DNA of 40,000 nt from an uncultured Bacteroidota bacterium (GTDB lineage: Bacteria > Bacteroidota > Bacteroidia > Flavobacteriales > Flavobacteriaceae): NCBI GenBank assembly GCA_902557655.1, contig CACEAZ010000002.1, positions 1-40,000 of the forward strand, written 5' to 3'. Position numbers and translations under genes: made by a program. The notes beneath the pieces are model-generated. The model searched no databases. It saw only the letters and a list, made by a program, of their open reading frames with translations, and was not told the origin of the DNA. Below are positions 18,458 to 27,161 of this stretch, one piece after another; the first letter of the stretch is position 1; the number at the start of each line of letters is the position of its first letter.

Positions 18458-19004
18458 ATCTATAAAAATTCTTTATTTAATAATATTTTTTATTTCATTT
18501 AATTCTTTTACTCAAGAAATTAAGTGGATAAGTTTAGAAGACGCCGTTTATCTTCAAAAAGCTTCCCCTAGAAATATAATAATGGATGTTTACACGAATT
18601 GGTGTGGCCCCTGCAAAATGCTTGACAGAAATACTTTTAGTAATAAAAGTGTAATCAATTATATTAACGAGAATTTCTATGCTGTTAAATTCAATGCTGA
18701 GGGTAACGAAGTAGTAAATTTTAGAGGATATGAATTTACGAATCCCAATTATGATGCCTCAAAATCTAATAGGCGAAATAGTAGTCATCAATTAACGAGA
18801 TCTCTTGGAGTTTCTGCTTATCCCACAATAATTTTTTTAGATAAATCTTCAAATTTAATTCATAGACTCAGAGGTTATCAATCTCCTAAACAGATAGAAG
18901 TCTATTTAAAGCTCTTCACTGATGAGAATTTTAAACAAATTCAAACTCAAGAGGATTTTCAGAAATTTTATAATTCTTTTGAATATGAATTTGAGTCTAG
19001 GTAA
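18444..19004 (+). CDS. Secreted thioredoxin-fold protein
   Basis: This 186-residue protein has a hydrophobic leader (IKILYLIIFFISFNSFTQ) and a thioredoxin domain with the active site NWCGPCKM (W53, C54, C57) and the cis-proline motif SAYPTIIFLD. The CGPC dithiol indicates a reductase of disulphides in periplasmic or surface proteins. The ATG lies inside the preceding transporter gene, so the two are probably translationally coupled. The last 37 nt overlap the convergent lpxB gene. The partner protein is unknown. Confidence 0.87.
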   Translation: MVLIRSIKILYLIIFFISFNSFTQEIKWISLEDAVYLQKASPRNIIMDVYTNWCGPCKMLDRNTFSNKSVINYINENFYAVKFNAEGNEVVNFRGYEFTNPNYDASKSNRRNSSHQLTRSLGVSAYPTIIFLDKSSNLIHRLRGYQSPKQIEVYLKLFTDENFKQIQTQEDFQKFYNSFEYEFESR

Positions 19005-20092
19005 TTAAATATTTTAAGTGCAGTTTTTTTACTAGCACCTTTAGTCCCTAGTTTTTCAATTAGTTGATTGTATGATTCAAGAATATTTTTTCGTTTTTCT
19101 CCTTTTAGAATATTATTTAATTCAAAGGTTAGATTTTTCTCATTTAAATTTTCTTGAATTAACTCTTTGACCACTTCTTTATTTAAGATTAAATTTACTA
19201 AGGATATAAACTTTAAATTTCTAAGTAAAAACCTACCAATCATAATAGAAATCCAACTTGATTTATAGCAAACTATTTGCGGTATTCTAAAAAGAGCTGT
19301 TTCTAAAGTTGCAGTTCCTGAAGCAACCAAAGCTGCACAAGATTTTTGAAGAATTTCATAAGTTTGATTTTCAGCAATTTTAACTTTTTCTAAATTTTCA
19401 TTTTTCAAATATTTTAAATAATCAGATTTTTTTTTAGAAGGTGCAGCACATATATAAAAACTATAGTCGTTAAAATTTTTAATAATATTTGTCATTTCAG
19501 GAAGAATTTTTTTAATTTCTTGATCACGGCTTCCAGGAAGTAGTGCTATAATTTTCTTTTGATCAGTTTTAGGGGTTTCTTCTTTGCTTGTTTGGATTAC
19601 ATCAAGTAAGGGGTGACCAACATAATGAACATTATAATTTACTGAGGAATAGAATTTTCTTTCAAAAGGTAATATAACATACATTTGATCAATTACTTTT
19701 CTTATTGTATTAATTCTATTCTTTTTCCACGCCCATATTTGTGGAGAAATATAAAAATGATTTTTAAACTTATTTTTTTTTGCCCACTTAGCTATCCTGA
19801 GATTAAATCCTGGAAAGTCAACATAAATTATTACATCAGGATTATATTTTTCTATATCCTTTTTACAAAAAGATAAATTGTTTAATATTTTTTTAAGATT
19901 TATAAACACCTCAAAAAACCCCATGTGTGAATATTCTTTATAATGCTTTACCAAACCATTTGACTCTTTACTCATCAAGTCTCCACCCCAAAATCTAAAT
20001 TCAGATGATTTATCTAATTTCTTTAACTCTTTAATCAGGTTAGATCCATGAAGGTCTCCTGATGCTTCTCCAGCAATTATATAATATTTCAC
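18968..20092 (-). CDS. lpxB: Lipid-A-disaccharide synthase
   Basis: LpxB joins UDP-2,3-diacylglucosamine and lipid X to form the lipid A disaccharide at the inner face of the inner membrane. The 374-residue protein has the N-terminal motif AGEASGDLHGSNL (7-19), HMGFFEVF, VDFPGFNLRIAKWAK, YISPQIWAWKKNR, HYVGHPLLD, ALLPGSRDQEIKKILP and a late ASGTATLETAL, all diagnostic. It is the third gene of surE - membrane protein - lpxB, overlapping its neighbour by 1 nt. Its C-terminal codons overlap the opposing thioredoxin gene by 37 nt. Confidence 0.96.
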   Translation of the reverse strand: MKYYIIAGEASGDLHGSNLIKELKKLDKSSEFRFWGGDLMSKESNGLVKHYKEYSHMGFFEVFINLKKILNNLSFCKKDIEKYNPDVIIYVDFPGFNLRIAKWAKKNKFKNHFYISPQIWAWKKNRINTIRKVIDQMYVILPFERKFYSSVNYNVHYVGHPLLDVIQTSKEETPKTDQKKIIALLPGSRDQEIKKILPEMTNIIKNFNDYSFYICAAPSKKKSDYLKYLKNENLEKVKIAENQTYEILQKSCAALVASGTATLETALFRIPQIVCYKSSWISIMIGRFLLRNLKFISLVNLILNKEVVKELIQENLNEKNLTFELNNILKGEKRKNILESYNQLIEKLGTKGASKKTALKIFNYLDSNSYSKEL

Positions 20093-20382
20093 TAAAAATT
20101 ATTTAAATATATTGTTAGTATTGCTATAGCAAAAGTTGCAACCAGCACCCCCCTTGCTTTCTCAGTAAAATTTAATTTTAACAAAACAAAAAATGAAATT
20201 AGGTTAATGATAGCTCCCAAGCTTATGAGTTTGGTTATATTACTATTGTTAATAGAGCTATTTAAAATTTCTAAAATATATGAAAACTGAAATTCATTAA
20301 ATAAAATTATTATACTTAAAAAAACTCCAATCAAATTTGAAATAATTCCAATAATAATTCCAAAAAATATTTCTTTTTTCAA
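20092..20382 (-). CDS. Small membrane protein between surE and lpxB
   Basis: This 96-residue protein has three predicted membrane segments: IFFGIIIGIISNLIGVFLSII, then LISLGAIINLISFFVLL and ARGVLVATFAIAILTIYL. It overlaps the surE stop by 4 nt (ATGA-type coupling) and ends in the lpxB start. I know no function. The tight packing in a lipid A operon hints at an envelope role. Confidence 0.7.
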   Translation of the reverse strand: MKKEIFFGIIIGIISNLIGVFLSIIILFNEFQFSYILEILNSSINNSNITKLISLGAIINLISFFVLLKLNFTEKARGVLVATFAIAILTIYLNNF

Positions 20383-21143
20383 TTTAAATTCCAGTTTTTT
20401 ACTTTATCAATATCCTCATGTGAAGTCATGTCATAGCTAATTGGAACAACTGATACATAACCCTGGCTTAGAGCCCATTCGTCTGTTTCCTTATTGTCTT
20501 CCAGAGTAACAAAATTTCCTGTTAACCAATAATATTCTTTTCCTAATGGGCTTGTCCTTTTATCATATGTATCTTCCCAATATCCTTTTGCTTGACGACA
20601 AACTTTAATTCCTTTGAATTTGTTGGTGTTAGATGGGAAATTTACATTTAAAATTAAATTCTCTTTTTTTTCTTTCAATAAGTTTAATGAAATCTTTAGA
20701 ATATAGTCTTTACAAGCGGTAAAGTCTGCATCCCAGCTGTAGTCGAGTAAAGAAAATCCAATTGATTTAATTCCTTCAAGACCAGCTTCTACTGCAGCAC
20801 TCATGGTACCTGAGTATATCACATTTATTGATGAGTTGGCGCCATGATTTATTCCTGAAACACATAAATCAGGTTTTTTGTGCAAAATTTCTTTGACAGC
20901 AAATTTAACACAATCTGCAGGTGTCCCAGAAATGCTATACTCTTTCTGCGGTCCATCATCAATTTTTTCTTTTTTACAATATAGGGTATCGCTTATAGTT
21001 ATTGCATGTCCCATCCCACTTTGAGGACTATCAGGTGCAACAACAACCACATCTCCAATTTCATTCATAATATGTATTAATGATCTTAATCCTGGAGCGG
21101 TGATTCCATCGTCATTTGTCACCAATATTAAAGGCTTTCCCAT
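20379..21143 (-). CDS. surE: 5'/3'-nucleotidase SurE
   Basis: SurE is a metal-dependent phosphatase acting on nucleoside monophosphates. The start is set at the ATG giving MGKPLILVTNDDG, which places the catalytic Asp pair (D11, D12) at the usual distance from the N-terminus. A longer reading frame upstream would run through the promoter at 21161. Other motifs are PDSPQSGMGHAIT, GTPADCVKFAV, SGINHGANS and YSGTMSAAVEAGLEG. The length of 254 residues is standard. It is the first gene of the surE - membrane protein - lpxB operon. Confidence 0.95.
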   Translation of the reverse strand: MGKPLILVTNDDGITAPGLRSLIHIMNEIGDVVVVAPDSPQSGMGHAITISDTLYCKKEKIDDGPQKEYSISGTPADCVKFAVKEILHKKPDLCVSGINHGANSSINVIYSGTMSAAVEAGLEGIKSIGFSLLDYSWDADFTACKDYILKISLNLLKEKKENLILNVNFPSNTNKFKGIKVCRQAKGYWEDTYDKRTSPLGKEYYWLTGNFVTLEDNKETDEWALSQGYVSVVPISYDMTSHEDIDKVKNWNLN

Positions 21144-21160
21144 AATTAAATATATTAAGA

Positions 21161-21168
21161 CAAAAGTA
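21161..21168 (-). promoter_or_regulatory. -7 element (TACTTTTG) for surE operon
   Basis: An exact TAnnTTTG octamer on the minus strand ends 18 nt before the surE ATG. It supports the shorter start. Confidence 0.55.
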
Positions 21169-21239
21169 AACAAATTATTATTTTATTACTTTAACAAAAA
21201 ATTATACATCGCTCTAAAAAATTTAATATGGTTTTTATT

Positions 21240-21247
21240 TATTTTTG
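21240..21247 (+). promoter_or_regulatory. -7 element (TATTTTTG) for the Prc gene
   Basis: An exact TAnnTTTG octamer ends 8 nt before the ATG at 21255, implying a very short or no 5' leader. An upstream in-frame ATG at 21228 lies before the promoter and is therefore unlikely to be used. Confidence 0.45.
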
Positions 21248-21254
21248 GTCTCCT

Positions 21255-23366
21255 ATGCGAAAAAATTTGTTTACTCCATTAATTGCTTTTATGATGTGTT
21301 TAGCATCATGTAGCTTTATTTCTAAAGATTTTGAAACAGACGATAAGGATGGATTAGTTATTCAATTAATCACATATGTTCTTGATCAAGCCCATTATCT
21401 AGATAAAGAAATTGATGATGAATTCTCAAATGAAGTTTTTGAAACATTTATAGAAAATATTGACCCCTACAAAAGATATTTTTATTCTTCTGATTTTAAG
21501 GATTTTGAGGAGTTTAGGTACAGAATCGATGATTCATTTAAAAATCCAGATCTTACATTTTTTGATTTAGTTCATGATAGATTCGTAAAAAGAATTTCTG
21601 AAAGTAAGTCTATTTACAAAAAAATTCTTTCAACCCCATTTGATTTTAGCAAAGACGAATTTTTTAACCTTGATATAGACGACATGCAATTTGTTAATTC
21701 TGAAAATGAATTATATGACAGATGGAGAAAGCTATTAAAGATATATGTAATTGAAAATTTTCATGATGAAGTTAAAGATGATGAAAGAAAACTAAAAAAT
21801 GATTCAACATTTATTCTTAGAACCCAATTAGATATTGAAGAATCTGTAAGGTTTGATTTAATTGAAACGATGGATGAAAGTTACCGAGTATTACAAGAGG
21901 AACTTCGTAGACAAGATTGGTTTTCAGTTTATATTAATTCCTTTGTTTCTCAATATGACCCCAACACATCATATTTAGACCCCGACTCAAGAGATAGATT
22001 TGATGTAGATATTTCAGGAAATTATGCAGGAATTGGTGCAATGTTGAGAAAAAAAATTGATAAGGTAGAAATAACAGAAATTATTTCTGGCGGTCCCGCT
22101 TGGAGAGATAATACGTTGGAAAAAGGGGATGCTATCCTTAAGGTTAGACAAGAAAACGAGGAAGAGGCTGTAAGTATATTAGGTATGAGATTGTCGGATG
22201 CTGTCAAACTAATTAAAGGTGAAAAAGGTACAAATGTTTACTTAACTGTAAAAAAGGTTGACGGAAATGTAAGTGAAATTCCCATAAGAAGAGATATTGT
22301 ACAGCTAGAGGAAACATATATTAAATCTTCCATTGTTTCCAAAAATGACGCACTTTACGGAGTCATTAATATTCCCAAATTTTATATAGATTTCGACAAT
22401 CAAAGTAATAGAGATGCCGCTAAAGATTTAAAATTAGAGATAAATAGATTAAAAGAACAAGGTATTAAAGGATTGGTTATAGATTTAAGAAATAATGGAG
22501 GAGGATCATTAAAAACAGTTGTTGATATGGCTGGAATGTTTATAAAAAGCGGTCCTGTTGTTCAGGTAAAGTATTTTGACAAAGAAAAACAGATATTAAG
22601 TGATAGAGACCGTTCAATTCTTTGGTCAGGTCCTTTAGTGATTTTAGTAAATGAAGGTTCTGCATCTGCTTCTGAGATATTGGCTGCTGCAATGCAAGAT
22701 TATAAAAGAGCTATTGTGATTGGTGGAAATCAAACTTGGGGAAAAGGAACAGTTCAGGTTGTATTCCCCTTAAACAGAATGGTTCGAGGGAACACAAATG
22801 GAGACTTGGGAGCTTTAAGATATACTACCCAAAAGTATTACAGGATAAATGGCGGATCCGTACAGTTAGAAGGAGTGAAAAGTGATATTAATGTTCCTTA
22901 CAGATACAAGTATTTGGATTTTGGTGAAAAAGATTCAGAAAATCCAATGCAATGGGATGAGATTGGAAAGGCTGATTACTCTTTATGGGAAAGTAATTTT
23001 GATTTTGATCAGGCGATTGAAAAAAGTAGAGTTAGAATGGAAGAAAATGATTATTTAAAATTAGTCGATGAAAATGCAAAATGGATTAAATCGATCAGAG
23101 ACAACAAAATCATTAATTTGAATTACGAAGATTTTAAAAAAGATATTGAAAAAAATTCTAAAGAGACTGAAAAGTTTAAAGCCTTGAATGAATATTCAAT
23201 GAACTATTCCTTTAAATCTCTCCCATACGAGATTACTCAAATCTCAAATGATTCTGTGCTTGGAATGAAAAGAGAAAGGTGGCACAAAAGTTTAAGTAAG
23301 GACGTATATATTGAAGAAGCTTTAAATGTACTTTCTGATTTAAGATTTTCGTATCTTGAAAATTAA
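21255..23366 (+). CDS. Tail-specific protease (Prc/Tsp-type, S41A)
   Basis: The protease degrades periplasmic proteins marked by their C-termini. The 703-residue protein has a lipoprotein signal (LIAFMMCLASC, acylation at C19), an N-terminal TSP domain (DPYKRYFYSSDF), a PDZ domain around 250-345 (GIGAMLRKKIDKVEITEIISGGPA ... GDAILKV), and the S41 core. The core shows LVIDLRNNGGGSL, the catalytic Ser 471 in GSASASEILAAAMQDY and Lys 497 in WGKGTVQ. The start chosen restores the lipobox and fits the promoter. It is followed by a permease gene after 11 nt. Confidence 0.93.
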   Translation: MRKNLFTPLIAFMMCLASCSFISKDFETDDKDGLVIQLITYVLDQAHYLDKEIDDEFSNEVFETFIENIDPYKRYFYSSDFKDFEEFRYRIDDSFKNPDLTFFDLVHDRFVKRISESKSIYKKILSTPFDFSKDEFFNLDIDDMQFVNSENELYDRWRKLLKIYVIENFHDEVKDDERKLKNDSTFILRTQLDIEESVRFDLIETMDESYRVLQEELRRQDWFSVYINSFVSQYDPNTSYLDPDSRDRFDVDISGNYAGIGAMLRKKIDKVEITEIISGGPAWRDNTLEKGDAILKVRQENEEEAVSILGMRLSDAVKLIKGEKGTNVYLTVKKVDGNVSEIPIRRDIVQLEETYIKSSIVSKNDALYGVINIPKFYIDFDNQSNRDAAKDLKLEINRLKEQGIKGLVIDLRNNGGGSLKTVVDMAGMFIKSGPVVQVKYFDKEKQILSDRDRSILWSGPLVILVNEGSASASEILAAAMQDYKRAIVIGGNQTWGKGTVQVVFPLNRMVRGNTNGDLGALRYTTQKYYRINGGSVQLEGVKSDINVPYRYKYLDFGEKDSENPMQWDEIGKADYSLWESNFDFDQAIEKSRVRMEENDYLKLVDENAKWIKSIRDNKIINLNYEDFKKDIEKNSKETEKFKALNEYSMNYSFKSLPYEITQISNDSVLGMKRERWHKSLSKDVYIEEALNVLSDLRFSYLEN

Positions 23367-23377
23367 CCCTTAGAATT

Positions 23378-24427
23378 ATGTCAAGTTTTGCAAGAAAGTT
23401 TTTTAATTATAAAAGAAACTTTCTTGGTATCGTCAGCCTATTTTATATTCTGCTTGTATTTTTTACTTCTTTATTTGCATATGTTATATCACCAGATAAA
23501 TCAAAAAATGCAAATCATATGAATCTTTCAATCCATTCAAAAAAACCAGGATTTGAAGTAAAAATGCTAGTCTATAAAAATGAGATTCAAAATAAACTAT
23601 CTTTTTCTTCTATATTTTGGGGGTATGAAGATGATTTAATTTATAATCCTATTTCAGATTATAAAATTGATGGAAACTATTTATATTATAGAGAATTTAA
23701 TTCATTAGATAATGACTTTAAGAGTATTGATATCAACAAGGTTGATGTAATTAACAAGAAATTTTACTTTGGGACAGATAAGTTTGGAAGAGATGTTTTA
23801 AGTAGAATAATAATTGGTTCAAGAATATCCTTCTCAATAGGATTTGTATCGGTACTTATTTCTTTATTAATAGGGGTTTTTCTGGGATCCATAGCCGGAT
23901 TTTATTCAGGTTACCCTGATAAAATTATAATGTGGATCATAAATGTCACTTGGTCTATTCCTACTTTGTTATTAGTAATAGCAATTACTCTAGCACTGGG
24001 TAAGGGATTTTGGCAAGTCTTCATAGCTGTTGGTTTAACAATGTGGGTAGAGGTTGCAAGAATTGTAAGAGGCCAAATAAAACAGTTTAAAGAGAGACAA
24101 TTTGTAATTGCAGCAAAGGTCATGGGATACAATGATTTTAGAATTATAACCAGGCACATATTACCAAATATATACTCCCCTTTGATTGTCATTTCTGCTG
24201 CAAATTTTGCCGCATCAATTCTAATAGAAAGTGGATTAAGTTTTTTAGGTCTTGGAGCTCAGCCACCAATGACAAGCTGGGGATTAATGATTAAGGATCA
24301 TTACAATTACATAATTTTAGGAGAGCCCTTTTTAGCCATTATACCGGGAGTTTGTATAATGCTTTTAGTTTGTGCATTTATGCTGCTTGGAAATTCGTTA
24401 AGAGATTTATTAGACGTAAGAATCTAA
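23378..24427 (+). CDS. ABC transporter permease, OppC/DppC type
   Basis: This 349-residue inner-membrane permease belongs to the peptide/nickel uptake family. It has TM1 at about 17-38, the family motif FGTDKFGRDVLSRIIIG (about 131-147), five later helices, and the ATPase-contact EAA loop VIAAKVMGYNDFRIITRHILPN. The periplasmic segment between TM1 and the motif is about 95 residues, longer than usual for OppC. No binding protein, second permease or ATPase is adjacent, so its partners must be elsewhere. It lies 11 nt after the Prc gene, implying co-transcription. Confidence 0.87.
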   Translation: MSSFARKFFNYKRNFLGIVSLFYILLVFFTSLFAYVISPDKSKNANHMNLSIHSKKPGFEVKMLVYKNEIQNKLSFSSIFWGYEDDLIYNPISDYKIDGNYLYYREFNSLDNDFKSIDINKVDVINKKFYFGTDKFGRDVLSRIIIGSRISFSIGFVSVLISLLIGVFLGSIAGFYSGYPDKIIMWIINVTWSIPTLLLVIAITLALGKGFWQVFIAVGLTMWVEVARIVRGQIKQFKERQFVIAAKVMGYNDFRIITRHILPNIYSPLIVISAANFAASILIESGLSFLGLGAQPPMTSWGLMIKDHYNYIILGEPFLAIIPGVCIMLLVCAFMLLGNSLRDLLDVRI

Positions 24428-24428
24428 T

Positions 24429-24965
24429 TTAGTATTCTGGAGGAAATTGTAATAAAATCTTATTAACCATTAATTTTATTTTTTCGTTTTTATTGTCAGG
24501 CTTGTCATTGTATATGTAACCTTTTCCGATTCCCTGCCAAACCAATTCGTTTTTGTTTCTGTCAATAATATCAATAAAAAGCACACCCTCATTATAGGAG
24601 AAAGAATTTAGATACCAGCTACTTGCATAGTGTCCCATACCCCCATAAGGAACTGCATATCCATAATAATTATTGGATGGATAATAATCAATTTTTTTGT
24701 TAGTTTTTGTAAAAAAATTTATTAAAAAATCCGGTTCAATTGAACTTTTTCTGTAGCCTTTATTGTACAATTCAATATCAATAGCCCTCAAAATTCTTTT
24801 TTTATCAATGTCATTAATCTCAACTTTATCAATCCCAGATTTTGAAAAAGCATATGTTTTAAACTCTGTAAAGTTAATATCCTCATTGAAATCAGATGAA
24901 ACTCTGATTGATGAACAGGACGAAATAATAGCAAATAATGTAATTAATAAAACAGCTTTTTTCAT
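24429..24965 (-). CDS. DUF4136 lipoprotein
   Basis: This 178-residue protein has a lipobox (LLITLFAIISSCSS) and the DUF4136 pattern: VSSDFNEDINFTEFKTYAF, ILRAIDIELYNKGYRKSS, PDFLINFFTKTN, a Gly/Tyr-rich stretch, and GVLFIDIIDRNKNELVWQGIGKG. The family is common in Bacteroidota envelopes with no known biochemical activity. It starts 1 nt after the hutU stop, so it is read from the hutU transcript. Confidence 0.83.
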   Translation of the reverse strand: MKKAVLLITLFAIISSCSSIRVSSDFNEDINFTEFKTYAFSKSGIDKVEINDIDKKRILRAIDIELYNKGYRKSSIEPDFLINFFTKTNKKIDYYPSNNYYGYAVPYGGMGHYASSWYLNSFSYNEGVLFIDIIDRNKNELVWQGIGKGYIYNDKPDNKNEKIKLMVNKILLQFPPEY

Positions 24966-24966
24966 A

Positions 24967-26949
24967 TTATAATTTTTCTAATAATTTATCTTCTACTAAG
25001 TTAGGTAAAGTTACTTTAAGATCTGGATTGTTTTTCATTGCTCTTTTAATCTGATTAATTGCACCAGGGTTTCTAGCCCAATTTCTTCTAGCAATTCCGT
25101 TATTAACATCCCAAAATAACATGGACTCAATATTTTTTTCACTTGTTTTAGATCCATCTATCAACATACCAAATCCCCCGTTTATTACTTCTCCCCAGCC
25201 AACACCACCGCCGTTGTGAATACTGACCCATGTGGCTCCTCTAAAACTATCACCAATTACATTATGTATTGCCATATCAGCTGTGTATTGTGACCCATCA
25301 TATATGTTTGAAGTTTCCCTGTAGGGTGAGTCTGTGCCAGAAACATCATGATGGTCTCTTCCTAAAATTATTGGGCCAATTTTTTTTTCTTCAATAGCTT
25401 TGTTAAACGCTTTGGCTATTTCAATTCTTCCTAATGAGTTAGCGTATAAAATTCTTGCTTTTGACCCAACTACTAAATTATTTTCTTTGGCAGCTTTAAT
25501 CCACTGAATATTATCATGCATTTGCTGCTTTGTTTCGTCTGATGCTGTTTTGGATAATTTTTCCAATACCTCACATGCAATTTCATCAGTTTTATCCAAA
25601 TCTTTCTGTTTGCCGCTGGCACAAACCCATCTAAATGGTCCAAAACCATAATCAAAACACATAGGCCCCATAATATCTTGTACATAGCTGGGGTATTTAA
25701 AACTTCCATCTTTTTTTAGAATATCAGCATTGGCTTTTGATGCTTCTAATAAAAAGGCATTTCCGTAATCAAAAAAATATGTTCCCTTCTTAACATGCTT
25801 GTTAATTATTTCTACATGTCTTTTTAATGTTAAACGGACTTCTGATTTAAATTTTTTTGGATTTTTATGAATTAATTTATTTGATTCTTCAAAAGAATAT
25901 CCAATAGGATAATAGCCGCCAGACCATGGATTGTGAAGGGATGTTTGATCACTACCAATATCAACTGTTATATTATTTTCGTAAAAAGATTCCCAAACTT
26001 CAACTATATTTCCATGATATGCTATTGAAACAATTTCTTTATTTTTTTGAGCTATTTTAACCCTTTCGGTTAATTTGTCTGAATCACTAATAACCTCATC
26101 AATCCAATTCTGGGAGTATCTAGTTTTAATGGCCTTAATATTGACTTCAGCACATATTGTGATACAGCCTGAAATATTTCCAGCTTTAGGCTGCGCTCCA
26201 CTCATACCACCAAGCCCAGATGTAACAAAAACTCTGCCTTTAGGATTCTTTTTAATTTTTCTAAAAGCATTTAGCACAGTAATTGTGGTTCCATGAACAA
26301 TACCTTGAGGTCCAATATACATGTAACTACCAGCTGTCATTTGGCCGTATTGACTTACACCCAATGCGTTAAATTTTTCAAGATCTGACTTTTTCGAATA
26401 GTTTGGTATAACCATTCCATTTGTAACTACAACTCTTGGTGCATTTTTGCTAGAAGGAAATAAACCCAAGGGATGTCCAGAATACATTACTAAGGTTTGT
26501 TCATCGGACATTTCGGATAAATATTTCATAGTAATTAAGTATTGGGCCCAGTTTTGAAAAACAGAACCGTTACCTCCGTATGTAATTAATTCATGCGGAT
26601 GTTGCGCAACCCTATTATCAAGGTTATTATTAATCATTAACATTATGCTGGCAGCTTCTTTAGAATTGTAAGGGTAATCATTAATTGGTCTCGCGTAAAT
26701 TTCATAATCAGGCCTAAATCTATACATGTAAATTCTTCCGTATTTTTCAAGCTCTGATTTGAATTCAGGAAGTAAAATTTTATGAAATTTTTTATCAAAA
26801 TATCTTAAAGCGTTTTTAAGTGCTAACTTTTTTTCCTCAGGGTTTAAAATATTTTCCCTTACCGGTGCGTGATTGACTGAAGAGTCATACTTTTTTAGGC
26901 TAGGTAATTCACTTGGAATACCTTGTGAAATTTCATCTTTGAAATTCAT
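24967..26949 (-). CDS. hutU: Urocanate hydratase (urocanase), long form
   Basis: Urocanase converts urocanate to imidazolone propionate in histidine degradation, using tightly bound NAD+. The 660-residue length fits the long form found in Bacteroidota rather than the roughly 555-residue proteobacterial form. Conserved motifs are YGGNGSVFQNWAQY (124-137), GLGGMSGAQPKA (245-256), DQTSLHNPWSGGYYP, GRDHHDVSGTDSPYRET, DMAIHNVIGDSFRGA and HNGGGVGWGEVINGGFG. No other hut gene is in the window, so hutH, hutI and hutG must be elsewhere. Flanking genes at 1-nt spacing are DUF5522 (upstream) and DUF4136 (downstream). Confidence 0.96.
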   Translation of the reverse strand: MNFKDEISQGIPSELPSLKKYDSSVNHAPVRENILNPEEKKLALKNALRYFDKKFHKILLPEFKSELEKYGRIYMYRFRPDYEIYARPINDYPYNSKEAASIMLMINNNLDNRVAQHPHELITYGGNGSVFQNWAQYLITMKYLSEMSDEQTLVMYSGHPLGLFPSSKNAPRVVVTNGMVIPNYSKKSDLEKFNALGVSQYGQMTAGSYMYIGPQGIVHGTTITVLNAFRKIKKNPKGRVFVTSGLGGMSGAQPKAGNISGCITICAEVNIKAIKTRYSQNWIDEVISDSDKLTERVKIAQKNKEIVSIAYHGNIVEVWESFYENNITVDIGSDQTSLHNPWSGGYYPIGYSFEESNKLIHKNPKKFKSEVRLTLKRHVEIINKHVKKGTYFFDYGNAFLLEASKANADILKKDGSFKYPSYVQDIMGPMCFDYGFGPFRWVCASGKQKDLDKTDEIACEVLEKLSKTASDETKQQMHDNIQWIKAAKENNLVVGSKARILYANSLGRIEIAKAFNKAIEEKKIGPIILGRDHHDVSGTDSPYRETSNIYDGSQYTADMAIHNVIGDSFRGATWVSIHNGGGVGWGEVINGGFGMLIDGSKTSEKNIESMLFWDVNNGIARRNWARNPGAINQIKRAMKNNPDLKVTLPNLVEDKLLEKL

Positions 26950-26950
26950 A

Positions 26951-27088
26951 TTAATTTAATTTTGGATCATAACTATAAGGGCAATGTTTACAATTACTTT
27001 TACAGCAATAACCTCTCTTAAGATGATATTTTTCCGTAAAACATTTATAACCGTCTTTGCTCATATAAAAATCTTCATTGTCTATCAT
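26951..27088 (-). CDS. DUF5522 small cysteine-rich protein
   Basis: This 45-residue protein has the sequence features DGYKCFTEKYHLKRGYCC and CKHCPY, i.e. five cysteines with CC-x3-C-x2-C spacing, typical of DUF5522, a small putative metal-binding family. The start is set at the ATG 138 nt before the stop: an upstream extension would read through the promoter at 27108 and has no family match. It is the first gene of a DUF5522 - hutU - DUF4136 run with 1-nt gaps. Confidence 0.8.
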   Translation of the reverse strand: MIDNEDFYMSKDGYKCFTEKYHLKRGYCCKSNCKHCPYSYDPKLN

Positions 27089-27107
27089 TATAGTGCAATT
27101 GTAATAC

Positions 27108-27115
27108 CAAAGATA
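27108..27115 (-). promoter_or_regulatory. -7 element (TATCTTTG) for DUF5522-hutU operon
   Basis: An exact TAnnTTTG octamer on the minus strand ends 19 nt before the DUF5522 ATG. An identical octamer faces the other way at 27139. Confidence 0.6.
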
Positions 27116-27138
27116 AATTAAAAGACAATATTTTCGAT

Positions 27139-27146
27139 TATCTTTG
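27139..27146 (+). promoter_or_regulatory. -7 element (TATCTTTG) for glucosaminidase gene
   Basis: An exact TAnnTTTG octamer ends 15 nt before the ATG at 27162. It excludes the in-frame ATG at 27148 region as a start and supports the lipoprotein reading. Confidence 0.6.
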
Positions 27147-27161
27147 CATGTAGTTATTGTA

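Noticed and set aside
21144-21173. Upstream ATG extending SurE by 10 codons
   Set aside because: The extension would place the catalytic Asp pair too far from the N-terminus and overlaps the promoter.
21228-21254. Upstream ATG extending the Prc protease by 9 codons
   Set aside because: It precedes the promoter element at 21240-21247 and weakens the lipobox signal peptide.
27144-27161. Upstream ATG extending the glucosaminidase by 6 codons
   Set aside because: It lies inside the -7 element and would bury the lipoprotein signal start.
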